Origin: Chryseobacterium camelliae
Lineage (GTDB): Bacteria > Bacteroidota > Bacteroidia > Flavobacteriales > Weeksellaceae
Reading direction: 5' to 3'
NCBI RefSeq assembly: GCF_027920545.1
Contig: NZ_CP115859.1
Location: 2,288,001-2,352,000, forward strand
Length of the DNA: 64,000 bases
Position numbers and translations under genes: made by a program
In this document: positions 34,811-44,320 of the stretch, piece after piece
Position numbering within the stretch: the first letter of the stretch is position 1
Layout of the letters: each line of letters begins with the position of its first letter
Notes under the pieces: model-generated
The model's input: only the letters and a program-made list of their open reading frames with translations
What the model was told of the DNA's origin: nothing
Database searches by the model: none

Positions 34811-37555
34811 ATGATTAAAAAACTATCCCTAATCTCTTTGTTTACGTTAATGCCTGCATCTTATTATTTTGCACAAACCACTGTGTTTGCATATGTTAAG
34901 GATCAGGAAGGTAAACCTGTGGAGAGAGCAGAAGTAGATCTTGCACAGTCAGCAGACGATGTAACTGCAGATAAAATCGGCTACTTCCAGTTTGTAGATC
35001 TAAAACCGGGTCATTATCTTATTACGGTTACAAAACCCAACTTTGAATCTAAAATTTTAGAGTTTGATGTAACGGCTGATGAGAAAAGAAAAAATCTGGG
35101 TGTTATTACGCTGGGTACCAGTGTAGGATCAGATGCAGGTGTTGTTGTGATTGATGATTCTGCAAATGATACTGAAGATGGAGGTTCTGCAATGCAGCCT
35201 ACGGTAGGGCTTTTAAGTTCAGGAAGAGATGCATTCCAAAATGTGTCGGCTTTCGAGCTGGGAGCATACTGGTTTAGACCAAGAGGGGTAGATAATAGAT
35301 TTGAAGACGTGGTTTTCAACGGGGTTTCAATGTCTAAAAATGATGACGGAAGAATTGACTTCAGCAACTGGGGCGGTCTGAATGATGTGACAAGATATCC
35401 TTATGAAAATGTAGATAATATTACACCATCAGAATATACTTTTGGTAACCTGGGAGGTGTTGTTTACTATAATACAAGAGCTTCCAGCTACAGAAAGCAG
35501 ACTTCATTAGCGTATTCATTTACCAACAGAAGTTATCTGCACAGAGCGATGGCAACTTACTCTACCGGTTTGTCCAAAAAAGGATGGGCGTTTACATTCT
35601 CAGGAAGCAGAAGATGGGGAGACAGAGCTATTATCGATGGTGTTTATCAGGATGCTTATGCTTATTTCGGATCTATTGAGAAGCAATTCAGCGACAGACA
35701 CTCTATCAACTTTACTGGTTTCGGCTCACCTACTTACAGGGCTTCTAACTCTCCAAACACTCAGGAGGTTTACGATATCATGGGTAAAAATTATAACTCA
35801 TATTGGGGATGGCAAGATGGAGAAAAAAGAAACTCAAGAATCAGAAAGGTTTTTGAACCCATGTTCATGTTAACTGATTATTTAAAAATCGGGAAAAACT
35901 CAAATTTAATAAATACTGTTTCCTATCAGATCGGAAGTGATGCAAGAAGCAGATTAGACTGGTTTCATGCGCCGGATCCAAACCCGACTTATTATAGAAA
36001 ACTTCCAAGCTACGGACAATATACAGCAGAGGAATTTAGAGCTCAGTCTCAAATAGATTGGAATAGTTTGTATAATGCGAATCGTCTTAATCTTCAGAAT
36101 ATGGATGCATCCCAACGAGGAGCTATTAATACTGTAGTAGAAGATGTAAATAAAGATAAAACATTCAATTTTTCTTCTCACTTTGATACAAGATTGAAAG
36201 ACAACTGGAAATTGAATATTAATTTCAATTATCTGAATTTAAAATCAGATAACTTCAGAAGAATTAAGGATTTATTAGGAGCAAATTACGCTTATAATCT
36301 GAATGCTTTTAATAATGATGTAAGATACAATGCGGATGATTCAAATTATGAAGTAAAAGTAGGAGACAGAACTCAATATTCATACGAGCTGACCAGAAAT
36401 CAATATGCATTAAATGTTTCATCTGAAGTTGATTTCAATAAATGGAACTTTGTAGCCTCTATTTTCTCTTCATACTCTGAAGCTTATAGAGATGGGCATT
36501 TCAGAAGTGGGATAGCCAGATTTAAGGATAATTCGAAAGGGAAAAGTGCTGTTTATGATGCTCTAGATGCAGGTATTAAAGGAAAAATTACTTATAAAAT
36601 TAACGGTAAAAATTTCATCGTATATAACGGGGCATTTTTCAGCTTAGCACCTACACTTAACGAGATTTTTATCAACCCGAGAACTGTGGATAATTTAACG
36701 CCGGGAGTTAAAAATCAAATGATAAACTCGAACGATTTGAGCTATATCATGAGAGGGCAAATCCTGAAATTAAGATTATCAGGATATTATACTACGATTA
36801 ACAATTCAACAGAGATTTCAAGATATTATGCTGATGTAGATGTTCCTGGTTCTACATCTTCTCTGAGTACTTTGGTAAACGAAGCGATGAGTGGGGTGAA
36901 TAAAAGATACATTGGAGCAGAACTTGGTTTTGATGTGAAAATTACGCCTACCATCAATGCAACCGGGGTTGCAAGTGTAGGAGAATATAAATATACCAAC
37001 AATCCTGAGGTTTCTACCTTTGATGATATTAACGGATTCAGAGGTACAGATGTTTGGGGTAAGGCCAATGTGAAAAATTATAAAGTAGCTGGTACGCCAC
37101 AGAAAGCATTCTCTTTTGGATTAAAGTATAATTCTCCTAAATATTGGTGGATAGGAGCTTCTGCGAATTATCTGATGGATCAGTATCTAGATTTTTCGGC
37201 ATTGAACAAGACACCTTATATGTATACCGTGTCGGGAACAAATGATCCTTATCCGGGAGTGACTCCTGAATTAATTGAATTGATTACAAAGCAAAAGAAA
37301 TTTGATGATCAGTTTATGTTGAATGCCAATGCTGGGAAATCTTTTGTTTTCGGAAAATACAGAATGGGTATCAGTGTTTCAGTAAACAACATTCTGAACA
37401 ACAGAAATTATGTAACCGGAGGATTTGAGCAGGGAAGAAATGTAAACTTTACGGAAGCTTTACAAGATGCTCAAAGAGAAACACCGCATTTCGGACCAAA
37501 ACTTTGGTATGACAAAGGAATTACTTTCTTTACTAACGTATATCTAAGATTCTAA
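34811..37555 (+). CDS. TonB-dependent receptor with carboxypeptidase-like N-terminal domain
   Basis: The 914-residue outer-membrane transporter has a signal peptide (about 1-21, SYYFAQ) and a carboxypeptidase regulatory-like domain (about 23-95: TVFAYVKDQEGKPVERAEV, DLKPGHYLITVTKPNF). The plug has a conserved NWGGLNDVTRYP segment, and the barrel ends in NVYLRF. It resembles peptide- or polymer-import receptors rather than siderophore receptors. It shares a promoter with the DUF5689 lipoprotein, which starts 10 bases after its stop, and faces the EEP nuclease gene across 237 bases. Confidence 0.9.
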   Translation: MIKKLSLISLFTLMPASYYFAQTTVFAYVKDQEGKPVERAEVDLAQSADDVTADKIGYFQFVDLKPGHYLITVTKPNFESKILEFDVTADEKRKNLGVITLGTSVGSDAGVVVIDDSANDTEDGGSAMQPTVGLLSSGRDAFQNVSAFELGAYWFRPRGVDNRFEDVVFNGVSMSKNDDGRIDFSNWGGLNDVTRYPYENVDNITPSEYTFGNLGGVVYYNTRASSYRKQTSLAYSFTNRSYLHRAMATYSTGLSKKGWAFTFSGSRRWGDRAIIDGVYQDAYAYFGSIEKQFSDRHSINFTGFGSPTYRASNSPNTQEVYDIMGKNYNSYWGWQDGEKRNSRIRKVFEPMFMLTDYLKIGKNSNLINTVSYQIGSDARSRLDWFHAPDPNPTYYRKLPSYGQYTAEEFRAQSQIDWNSLYNANRLNLQNMDASQRGAINTVVEDVNKDKTFNFSSHFDTRLKDNWKLNINFNYLNLKSDNFRRIKDLLGANYAYNLNAFNNDVRYNADDSNYEVKVGDRTQYSYELTRNQYALNVSSEVDFNKWNFVASIFSSYSEAYRDGHFRSGIARFKDNSKGKSAVYDALDAGIKGKITYKINGKNFIVYNGAFFSLAPTLNEIFINPRTVDNLTPGVKNQMINSNDLSYIMRGQILKLRLSGYYTTINNSTEISRYYADVDVPGSTSSLSTLVNEAMSGVNKRYIGAELGFDVKITPTINATGVASVGEYKYTNNPEVSTFDDINGFRGTDVWGKANVKNYKVAGTPQKAFSFGLKYNSPKYWWIGASANYLMDQYLDFSALNKTPYMYTVSGTNDPYPGVTPELIELITKQKKFDDQFMLNANAGKSFVFGKYRMGISVSVNNILNNRNYVTGGFEQGRNVNFTEALQDAQRETPHFGPKLWYDKGITFFTNVYLRF

Positions 37556-37565
37556 AAAAACTATT

Positions 37566-39728
37566 ATGAAAAAATATAATTCAATTTTAAAATATATTTT
37601 CATTGTTGTTGCTTCGCTATTTGTGATAGGTTGTGTGCATGATGATAAATATGACGAGCCAACTCTTGATAATTTTCAGTGTAGAACAGCTGATTATTAT
37701 ACTACAGGAGCAGGAAAGGGGTTGACAAAGTGGACTTTAACGACTTTGAAAACTAAAGCTCAAAACGCGGCGATTATAGATAAGGCTTATATTGAAGGAT
37801 ATGTGTCTTCATCTGATGAAACAGGAAACATCTACAAAACAATCTATATTCAGGATTCTCCTACAAACCCGACAGAAGGTTTAACGGTAAGCGTGGATGC
37901 AGTAAGTACATATACCAAATTTCCACAAGGTTCTAAAGTGTATATTGATCTGGAAGGTCTTGCGCTTACAACGTATGGTGGAGTGATACAGCTGGGAATG
38001 ATTACTCCTGCCGGAACCAGAATCCCGGAAAAAGAAGTAAATAATCACATTTTCAGAGATTGTAATGTTAGAGAAAATATTATCCCTAAAGTGTTGACAA
38101 TGTCTCAGTTTAGTTCGAGCAATAACCTTATTGGATGTTTAGTAGAGATTAAAAATGTAGAATTTGATTCAAGAGCATTGTGCTCAACATTTGCACCAAC
38201 GGGAACTACGGTGGATAAAACAATTGGTGAAGGATGGGATGGTGTGAACAAAAAATACCTGAGAACAGCAGTTGTAAGAAACAGTGGTTACGCTTCCTTT
38301 GCGAACCAGCTTGTTCCTGCAGGGAACGGAAGCTTTGTAGGAGTTTTTAGTAAATATCAGCCGGGGAGCACGCCTACTTATCAATTATATATCAACCGAG
38401 TTACGGATTTGAATATGGAAGGAGATAAAAATGGTGACGGTGTAGATGAGCATTTCCCTCGTTTAGATGGTATTGCAGCTAATCCTTGTGGATTTAACCC
38501 TGCTACTCTTACTGCTAAAACTGTTGCAGATGTAAAACAATTCGCTGCAGGGACAACAAACTGGGTTCAGATTACAGGAGACTTTTATCTTAAAGCTCAA
38601 ATTGTGGCAAACGATGAAACTGGAAACCTTTACAAATACGTTTATGTAGAAGATGCTACGGGAGGAATCAGAGTAAATATTAACAAAACGGATTTATACC
38701 TTGAAAGCCGTTTCAAATTAGGAAAAGATGTAAACATCAAGCTTAAAAATCTATATGTAAGAAGCGTAAACGGAGAAATTCAGCTTGGAGATTTATTTAA
38801 TAATAATACCCAGTTCGGACAGATTGAAGAAGCAAATATGTACAAATATTTCTTCGACAGCAACCTGCCGGCAAGAGCGGTAGTGCCAACCGAAAGAACT
38901 ATTTCTCAGCTTACCAATGCGGATGTGGGAAGATGGATTAAATTGAAAGATGTTCAGTTTATTAATTCAGATTTAGGAAAAATGCTAACTGAATCTAATA
39001 CTGTAACCAACAGAACGCTTGAAGATTGTTCTGGAAAAACAATTATCCTTAGAACAAGTTATCAGGCTGATTTTGGAACAAAAGATAATCCGTTAAAGCC
39101 TGCTACGGTAGAATTAGAAGGTGGGAAAGGAGATGCCTATGCTATTTTAAGTGTGTTTAACGGAACTTATCAGCTATGGATTACAAAACTTGCGAATATT
39201 GATTTTGATAATACGCCAAGATGTGACGGAAGTGTCTACACTCCAATCCCAACCATTTTCAGTGATAACTTTGCAAGCGGATTGGTAAACTGGACGGCTG
39301 TAAGTGTAACCGGAGCACAAACATGGTTGGTTTCTAATCAAGGAAACTCTGGGAATAATTACGCTATAATGAACGGTTTTGCTTCAGGAAATAATGCAAA
39401 TGAAGACTGGTTGATTTCAAAAGAAGTAAGTTTGGTAGGAAAAACACAAGCTGTTTTAAACTTTACGACTGATGTGAGATACTCAGGAAATGCTTTGCAG
39501 GTATATGCAACTGATAATTATACAGGAACACTTTCCACAACTAGTTGGACTCAGCTATCACCAACTTTAGATACCAATACAGGGGCGTTTGGAGATTGGG
39601 TAAGTTCTGGAAATGTAAGTTTAAATGCTTTCTTAGGTAAAAATGTAAGAATTGCCTTTAAATACACTTCTACTACTTCTGCAGCTGCAACCTGGGAAGT
39701 GGATGATTTCAAAATTAAAGCACAATAA
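37566..39728 (+). CDS. DUF5689 lipoprotein with C-terminal choice-of-anchor J-type domain
   Basis: The 720-residue lipoprotein has the signal VASLFVIGCVHDDKYDEP, with Cys acylated. Two DUF5689 units, with OB-fold-like strands, sit at about 50-270 (AAIIDKAYIEGYVSSSDETGNIYKTIYIQD, in part) and 310-540 (DETGNLYKYVYVEDATGG). The last 150 residues (SDNFASGLVNWTAVSVTGAQ ... WEVDDFKIKA) look like a jellyroll-type choice-of-anchor J domain. As partner of the TonB receptor it would sit on the cell surface and bind substrate. DUF5689 and related folds occur with extracellular nucleases, supporting nucleic acid as substrate (inference). Confidence 0.85.
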   Translation: MKKYNSILKYIFIVVASLFVIGCVHDDKYDEPTLDNFQCRTADYYTTGAGKGLTKWTLTTLKTKAQNAAIIDKAYIEGYVSSSDETGNIYKTIYIQDSPTNPTEGLTVSVDAVSTYTKFPQGSKVYIDLEGLALTTYGGVIQLGMITPAGTRIPEKEVNNHIFRDCNVRENIIPKVLTMSQFSSSNNLIGCLVEIKNVEFDSRALCSTFAPTGTTVDKTIGEGWDGVNKKYLRTAVVRNSGYASFANQLVPAGNGSFVGVFSKYQPGSTPTYQLYINRVTDLNMEGDKNGDGVDEHFPRLDGIAANPCGFNPATLTAKTVADVKQFAAGTTNWVQITGDFYLKAQIVANDETGNLYKYVYVEDATGGIRVNINKTDLYLESRFKLGKDVNIKLKNLYVRSVNGEIQLGDLFNNNTQFGQIEEANMYKYFFDSNLPARAVVPTERTISQLTNADVGRWIKLKDVQFINSDLGKMLTESNTVTNRTLEDCSGKTIILRTSYQADFGTKDNPLKPATVELEGGKGDAYAILSVFNGTYQLWITKLANIDFDNTPRCDGSVYTPIPTIFSDNFASGLVNWTAVSVTGAQTWLVSNQGNSGNNYAIMNGFASGNNANEDWLISKEVSLVGKTQAVLNFTTDVRYSGNALQVYATDNYTGTLSTTSWTQLSPTLDTNTGAFGDWVSSGNVSLNAFLGKNVRIAFKYTSTTSAAATWEVDDFKIKAQ

Positions 39729-39747
39729 TCGACTTTTTAATAATAAA

Positions 39748-39782
39748 GAATGCGGGCTGATTTTTCAGTCCGCATTTTTTAT
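39748..39782 (+). terminator. Terminator after the DUF5689 gene
   Basis: AATGCGGGCTGA (39749-39760) pairs with TCAGTCCGCATT (39765-39776) with one G-T pair, followed by a T run. Confidence 0.85.
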
Positions 39783-39865
39783 TGTTTAACAAATAATTTA
39801 ATTGAACTAAGACAATGGAAGAGAAAAAAAATGATAAATTCAGACTCTGATTTCAGATTTTTTCA

Positions 39866-40993
39866 ATGGAACCTTTATCAACGCCCTACATATTTTACTT
39901 AGCAGGAATATTTATCGCCTTTTTCTGCTCTCTTCTCATTGTAGGAAAGAGAAAAAAAGTAACGGCGGATTACATATTGGCACTATGGTTCTTCATCATA
40001 GGAATACATCTCGCCTTGTTTTTATTCATTTTTTCGGGAGAGTATGAGAGATTTACCTATGTTCTTGGAGTGGAAGTGCCTGTTCCTCTGATCCATGGGC
40101 CTATGCTGTATCTGTATGTTCTGAATCTTATCCGCCAAAACAAATCGAAATATTATGGATATCTTCATTTTATCCCCGTTATGATCATTTACTTCACTTT
40201 ATTTGATTTTTTTAGATTGCCTTCTGAAGATAAAATTTCTGTTTACCGGAATAATGGATGTGGCTATAAAGACCTGAGAAAATACGTCAGTATTCTGATT
40301 CTTGTTTCCGGGGTTGTATACACATTACTAAGTTTCCTTCTAGTAAGAGAATATAAGAAGAAAATTTCTGAACAGTTTTCCAATACTGAGAAAATCAATT
40401 TAAATTGGACTTATTACCTGATTGTCAGTATTGCTTTAATCTGGGTAGCCGTATTTTTGAAAAACGACCTGATCATTTTTACATTAGTGGTTATTTTTAT
40501 TGTCCTGGCAGCATATTTTGGAATCAATAAGGTAGGTATATTGAACCCGGCAGATATACAAGAAATTCATAAGAAAGAAGAAAAGGTGAATGTTGAGGTT
40601 GTACCTGCAAAATATCAGAAGACATCTATAAGTGAGAAGTCTTTACAATTAATCTACCAAAAACTTAATGAAAGAATGGAGTCCGAAAAGATCTTTAAGG
40701 ATCCGGAATTGAACTTGAATCAGGTAGCAGAAATGCTGAATGTTCATCCGAATACGCTTTCCCAGACCATCAATTCCATTGAAAATAAAAACTTTTATGA
40801 TTATATCAACCGGAAAAGAATTGAAGAATTCAAAAGAATTGCAGTTTTACCAGAAAATCAGAAATTCACTATCCTTTCATTGGCTTTTGAAAGCGGATTT
40901 AATTCTAAAACATCTTTTAACAGGAATTTCAGGAAATACATGAATTGCTCACCCAGAGAATTTTTAAAAAGCCAAAATGTAAATTTGGAATAA
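39866..40993 (+). CDS. Membrane-bound AraC-type regulator
   Basis: The 375-residue protein has six or seven membrane helices over about 1-235, joined by a short linker to a cytoplasmic AraC-type DNA-binding domain (NLNQVAEMLNVHPNTLSQTINS, and LSLAFESGFNSKTSFNRNFRKYMNCSPREF, in part). Such membrane-anchored AraC proteins are common in Bacteroidota and probably sense a signal in the membrane. It follows the DUF5689 operon behind a terminator, so the link is positional only. The conserved NRKRIEEFKRIAV helix between the two HTH motifs is intact. Confidence 0.9.
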   Translation: MEPLSTPYIFYLAGIFIAFFCSLLIVGKRKKVTADYILALWFFIIGIHLALFLFIFSGEYERFTYVLGVEVPVPLIHGPMLYLYVLNLIRQNKSKYYGYLHFIPVMIIYFTLFDFFRLPSEDKISVYRNNGCGYKDLRKYVSILILVSGVVYTLLSFLLVREYKKKISEQFSNTEKINLNWTYYLIVSIALIWVAVFLKNDLIIFTLVVIFIVLAAYFGINKVGILNPADIQEIHKKEEKVNVEVVPAKYQKTSISEKSLQLIYQKLNERMESEKIFKDPELNLNQVAEMLNVHPNTLSQTINSIENKNFYDYINRKRIEEFKRIAVLPENQKFTILSLAFESGFNSKTSFNRNFRKYMNCSPREFLKSQNVNLE

Positions 40994-41133
40994 TCAAAAG
41001 GAAGTGAGATTTGCAATTGGTTTATTTTCAAAAGGATAAATTTCATTCAAATTAGTTCCACCTTACATTATGGAACAGATGATCCTCTCATATTCTTCAT
41101 TTTTGCTGAAACTTAATTGATAATCTGTTTCTC

Positions 41134-41760
41134 ATGATGAAGAATTTCTCATTTATTATTATCGGGATTTTTGCCTTACTGATAGGAGCATATCCGCTAA
41201 TCTATGTATTGGTTGAGCATAAACATACTTTCCTGAGCTCTAAGCTTCCGGAAGTCTTGCAGAATGTAGTATGGAGAATTTCATTTTTCACCCATATTAT
41301 TTTTGGAGGATTGTCTCTTTTTATTGGATGGAGGCAATTTGGGAATACATTTAGGACCCGGCATATAAGGCTTCACAAAATAATAGGGAAGATATATGTT
41401 TGGTCGGTAATGATAAGCTCGATATCAGGTATTTATATAGGGTTTTATGCCAATGGGGGCGTGATTTCAGCTTTAGGATTTATCTGTCTGGGGCTGATTT
41501 GGCTACTAACAACTGTAATAGCAGTTTTATACATTAAAAAAGGTAATATTCATAAGCACCGGGATTTTATGACGTACAGTTATGCCTGTACTTTTGCCGC
41601 AGTAACCCTCAGGATCTGGTATCCTTTATTGAAAACAATCACAGAAGATCCTCTTAATTCGTATCTTATTGTTGCCTGGTTATGCTGGGGGCCTAATCTT
41701 ATTGTTGCTTACTTTATCAATAAAGGAAGGGCATTTTACTACAAAAAAAACACCGCCTGA
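41134..41760 (+). CDS. DUF2306 membrane protein
   Basis: The 208-residue protein has about seven membrane helices and several conserved histidines between them (RTRHIRLHKIIGKIYV, NIHKHRDFMTYSY), the pattern of the DUF2306 family. The His pairs could bind haem, by analogy to cytochrome b561-like folds, but this is speculation. The gene is monocistronic. Tandem ATG codons at 41134 and 41137 are equivalent as starts. Confidence 0.8.
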   Translation: MMKNFSFIIIGIFALLIGAYPLIYVLVEHKHTFLSSKLPEVLQNVVWRISFFTHIIFGGLSLFIGWRQFGNTFRTRHIRLHKIIGKIYVWSVMISSISGIYIGFYANGGVISALGFICLGLIWLLTTVIAVLYIKKGNIHKHRDFMTYSYACTFAAVTLRIWYPLLKTITEDPLNSYLIVAWLCWGPNLIVAYFINKGRAFYYKKNTA

Positions 41761-41790
41761 GCAGTGGTTTTATATATTTTAGATCATTTT

Positions 41791-42261
41791 TTAAAAAGAC
41801 ACTTCATTCACCTCTTTTCCCCTTTGGAAATTCATGTTTTTCTGTTTTCCTTTATAAGCAATGGTAACTAAGTTTATTTGCTTAGGAAAAGCTCCTAAAA
41901 GTATCGTATTTTTTATTTTTAAGGTATTGATATCTGAAACTCCGCCGGTTTCAAAATACACCCATACAGTTTCTCCGCTTACCTGACTTCCTGTAAAAGT
42001 TATTGTCTTAGGAGCACCGTTTACGTACACATCAAAATTGTTATTCACATATCGTTTTACTTCCGCCTCAAATCCAGCTGTGTTAGGGTTTATTTTAATG
42101 GCATCTGAAATATGGTTCGTATTCATTTTTGTGGTAAACTTCAAGGTCTTGCTTCCATCAACATAATCCACTTTCGTCATTGAAGAGAAAAAGTCTACAT
42201 ACATAAAACTCATTAACATAAAAAATGTTAAAATTCCTGATATATATAAAAGTTTTTTCAT
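41791..42261 (-). CDS. DUF6702 family protein
   Basis: The start ATG at 42261 gives MKKLLYISGILTFF with one N-terminal membrane anchor or signal. The 156-residue product has the DUF6702 pattern: KVDYVDGSKTLKFTTKMNTNHISDAI, FDVYVNGAPK and VYFETGGV, a beta-rich exported domain. The frame extends upstream to 42285 but that start is unlikely. The family is frequent in flavobacteria and of unknown function. It lies 59 bases beyond the stop of the LOG gene on the same strand. Confidence 0.8.
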   Translation of the reverse strand: MKKLLYISGILTFFMLMSFMYVDFFSSMTKVDYVDGSKTLKFTTKMNTNHISDAIKINPNTAGFEAEVKRYVNNNFDVYVNGAPKTITFTGSQVSGETVWVYFETGGVSDINTLKIKNTILLGAFPKQINLVTIAYKGKQKNMNFQRGKEVNEVSF

Positions 42262-42319
42262 CTTAATTAATAGATTTACAATCATCCTTTTTAGGTATAG
42301 GTCACAAATAATATGCCAA

Positions 42320-43069
42320 TTAAAAATTTACGTTTACAGAATATTTATCATAGAAGGCTTTTATATGTGCTACCGCATCGTCAGCAGTATCTACTACCCT
42401 GTAAAGATCAAGGTCCCCTTCAGAAATCATTCCGTCTTTTAAAAGAGTTGTCCGGAACCAGTCTAGTAAACCTCCCCAAAATTCGGATCCTACCAACACA
42501 ATTGGGAATCTGCCTATTTTTTTGGTCTGAATTAAAGTTAAAGCTTCCGTAAGCTCATCCAAAGTTCCAAAACCTCCCGGCATTACGATAAACCCTTGAG
42601 AATATTTTACAAACATTACTTTTCTTACAAAAAAGTAATCAAAGTTCATTGAGTAAGATTTGTTGATATAAGGATTGAAATGCTGTTCAAAAGGAAGATC
42701 AATGTTGAGTCCGATAGATTTACCTTTGGAATTGAAAGCCCCTTTATTTCCTGCTTCCATAATTCCCGGTCCGCCTCCTGTAATGATCCCAAAGCCTATA
42801 TTTGTGATTTTTTCGGCAATATCTACGGCCATCTGATAATATTTGCTTTCAGGCTGCAATCTTGCAGAACCGAATATCGATACGCAAGGCCCGATTTTAG
42901 CCAGCTTTTCATAGCCGTCCACAAACTCCGCCATTACTTTAAAAACCATCCAGCTGTCTTTGGTAATGGTTTCGTCCCAGTTTTTTTGTTTTAAACTATT
43001 GTGCAGTTTAGTTTCATTAATGTCGAATTCCGGATTTACCAGACTTTCGTCTCTTTCATTCATTTCCAT
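42320..43069 (-). CDS. LOG-family nucleotide 5'-monophosphate nucleosidase-like protein
   Basis: The 249-residue cytoplasmic Rossmann-fold protein belongs to the TIGR00730 group. The diagnostic motifs are GGGPGIMEAGNKGA and PGGFGTLDELTEAL, where conserved Arg and Glu cleave the N-glycosidic bond of nucleoside 5'-monophosphates. Old annotations call it lysine decarboxylase, which is wrong for this family. It follows the MurU-like gene by 5 bases, so the two share a transcript. Confidence 0.9.
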   Translation of the reverse strand: MEMNERDESLVNPEFDINETKLHNSLKQKNWDETITKDSWMVFKVMAEFVDGYEKLAKIGPCVSIFGSARLQPESKYYQMAVDIAEKITNIGFGIITGGGPGIMEAGNKGAFNSKGKSIGLNIDLPFEQHFNPYINKSYSMNFDYFFVRKVMFVKYSQGFIVMPGGFGTLDELTEALTLIQTKKIGRFPIVLVGSEFWGGLLDWFRTTLLKDGMISEGDLDLYRVVDTADDAVAHIKAFYDKYSVNVNF

Positions 43070-43074
43070 GGCAA

Positions 43075-43788
43075 TTATTTAAAATGTTTCTCGGCTTCTG
43101 TCACAGATTCGGGTCTTCCTACATCTATCAAAATACTGTCATGCACAAAGCCATGTATATGCTCAGTATGCATAAGATCCAAATATTCTTCCATGACAGA
43201 AAATTTGCCGGTTCGTTTTATTTTATCAAAAATGCTTGGGTTTATACAATGAACACCACTAAAAGCAAGTGCCTTGAACCCTTTATTAAATTCAGCGAGC
43301 CTTTGTTCTCCGGTTTGCACATTCAGCCATCCTCTTAATACCATTTCATCATTAAAAAGCAATTTTCTGGAACTTTCCCGATCTGAAACTGCTAAAGTAG
43401 CAAAATCTTTTATCTTTTTATGATAGCTCACTAATGCATTGATGTCTATATCGGTTAAAATATCGGCATTCATGATCAGGAAGTCTTCTCCGTGGTCTAA
43501 AAACTTTCTTGCAAAAACCAGTCCACCACCGGTTTCTAATAGTTCTTCGGATTCGTCCGAAATTTCAATATGACAGCCGAAATTTTCATTCTTTCTCAGA
43601 AAATCAACAATCTGGTTTCCGAAATGATGAATATTGATCACAAAATCCTGTATCCCGAAACTTTTAAGATAAGTAATGTTTCTTTCCAAAAGCGGAATAT
43701 CATTCACTTTTGCCAATGCTTTCGGGTGATGGTCTGTGAATGGTTTTAATCGGGTTCCTTTTCCTGCTGCGAAAATGAGAGCTTTCAT
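43075..43788 (-). CDS. MurU-like nucleotidyltransferase
   Basis: The 237-residue enzyme has the sugar-1-phosphate nucleotidyltransferase motifs FAAGKGTRLKPFT and HPKALAKVNDIPLLE, and the metal-binding MNADIL. It is closest in style to MurU, which makes UDP-MurNAc from MurNAc-1-phosphate in peptidoglycan recycling. The nearby AmgK-like kinase, which would make that substrate, supports this. A mannose-1-phosphate or glucose-1-phosphate enzyme is the alternative. The RapZ C-domain gene lies upstream, separated by a short repeat region (43798-43891). Confidence 0.82.
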   Translation of the reverse strand: MKALIFAAGKGTRLKPFTDHHPKALAKVNDIPLLERNITYLKSFGIQDFVINIHHFGNQIVDFLRKNENFGCHIEISDESEELLETGGGLVFARKFLDHGEDFLIMNADILTDIDINALVSYHKKIKDFATLAVSDRESSRKLLFNDEMVLRGWLNVQTGEQRLAEFNKGFKALAFSGVHCINPSIFDKIKRTGKFSVMEEYLDLMHTEHIHGFVHDSILIDVGRPESVTEAEKHFK

Positions 43789-43797
43789 ATTTTATGG

Positions 43798-43891
43798 GTA
43801 ATGAGTAATTGGTAATGAGTAATTTTGATGATTTATAAATTATATAATTAACGAAGTTAGAAATATTACTTATTGCACATTACTCATTACT
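43798..43891. repeat. Direct and inverted TAATGAGTAAT repeats
   Basis: The unit TAATGAGTAATT occurs twice in direct orientation at 43799-43810 and 43813-43824, and in inverted form (ATTACTCATTAC) at 43879-43890. The inverted copy overlaps the stop codon of the RapZ C-domain gene at 43887. Such units are dispersed in many flavobacterial genomes. Confidence 0.55.
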
Positions 43892-44297
43892 TATAATTAA
43901 GTTGGTGCTGTTCATCATGGTGAAGGCTGATTTCAACTTTTTCACCATACTTTTCTTCAATAAAATGAGCAATTTTTATTGCGGAATACACGGATCTGTG
44001 CTGTCCTCCCGTACATCCGAAATTAATCTGCAGGTTTTCAAAACCGCGCTCTATATAATTATCGATATTAATAGAAACCAAAGCTTTGATTAATTCTAAA
44101 AACTTGGGCATTTCAGTTTGTGTTTCCAGGTATTCCTGAACACCAATATCGTTTCCGGTTTGGATTTTATACTCTTCAATTCTTCCTGGGTTTAAAATTC
44201 CACGGCAATCGAAGGTAAAGCCGCCTCCGTTTCCGGAATCATCTTTCGGAATTCCTCCTTTTTTGTATGAAAAACTATGGATGTCTATGTGTAGCAT
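43887..44297 (-). CDS. Stand-alone RapZ C-terminal domain protein
   Basis: The 136-residue protein consists of the RapZ C-terminal domain only: SFSYKKGGIPKDDSGNGGGF, FDCRGILNPGR and INFGCTGGQHRSVYSA are hallmark motifs, and the N-terminal Walker-type kinase domain of E. coli RapZ is absent. In E. coli this domain binds glucosamine-6-phosphate and the GlmY/GlmZ RNAs. Its place between a MurNAc kinase-like gene and a MurU-like gene suggests sensing or handling of an amino-sugar phosphate. The GxxExxY gene lies between it and the kinase. The last codons lie in a repeat. Confidence 0.85.
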   Translation of the reverse strand: MLHIDIHSFSYKKGGIPKDDSGNGGGFTFDCRGILNPGRIEEYKIQTGNDIGVQEYLETQTEMPKFLELIKALVSINIDNYIERGFENLQINFGCTGGQHRSVYSAIKIAHFIEEKYGEKVEISLHHDEQHQLNYK

Positions 44298-44320
44298 TTT
44301 CTTATTTATTTAAATTATTC

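Noticed and set aside
41752..41785. Terminator after the DUF2306 gene
   Set aside because: A possible stem around CACCGC/GCAGTG has several mismatches and is too weak to call.
42320..43069. Lysine decarboxylase
   Set aside because: The GGGPGIMEAGNKGA and PGGFGTLDE motifs are of the LOG family; the decarboxylase name is a known misannotation.
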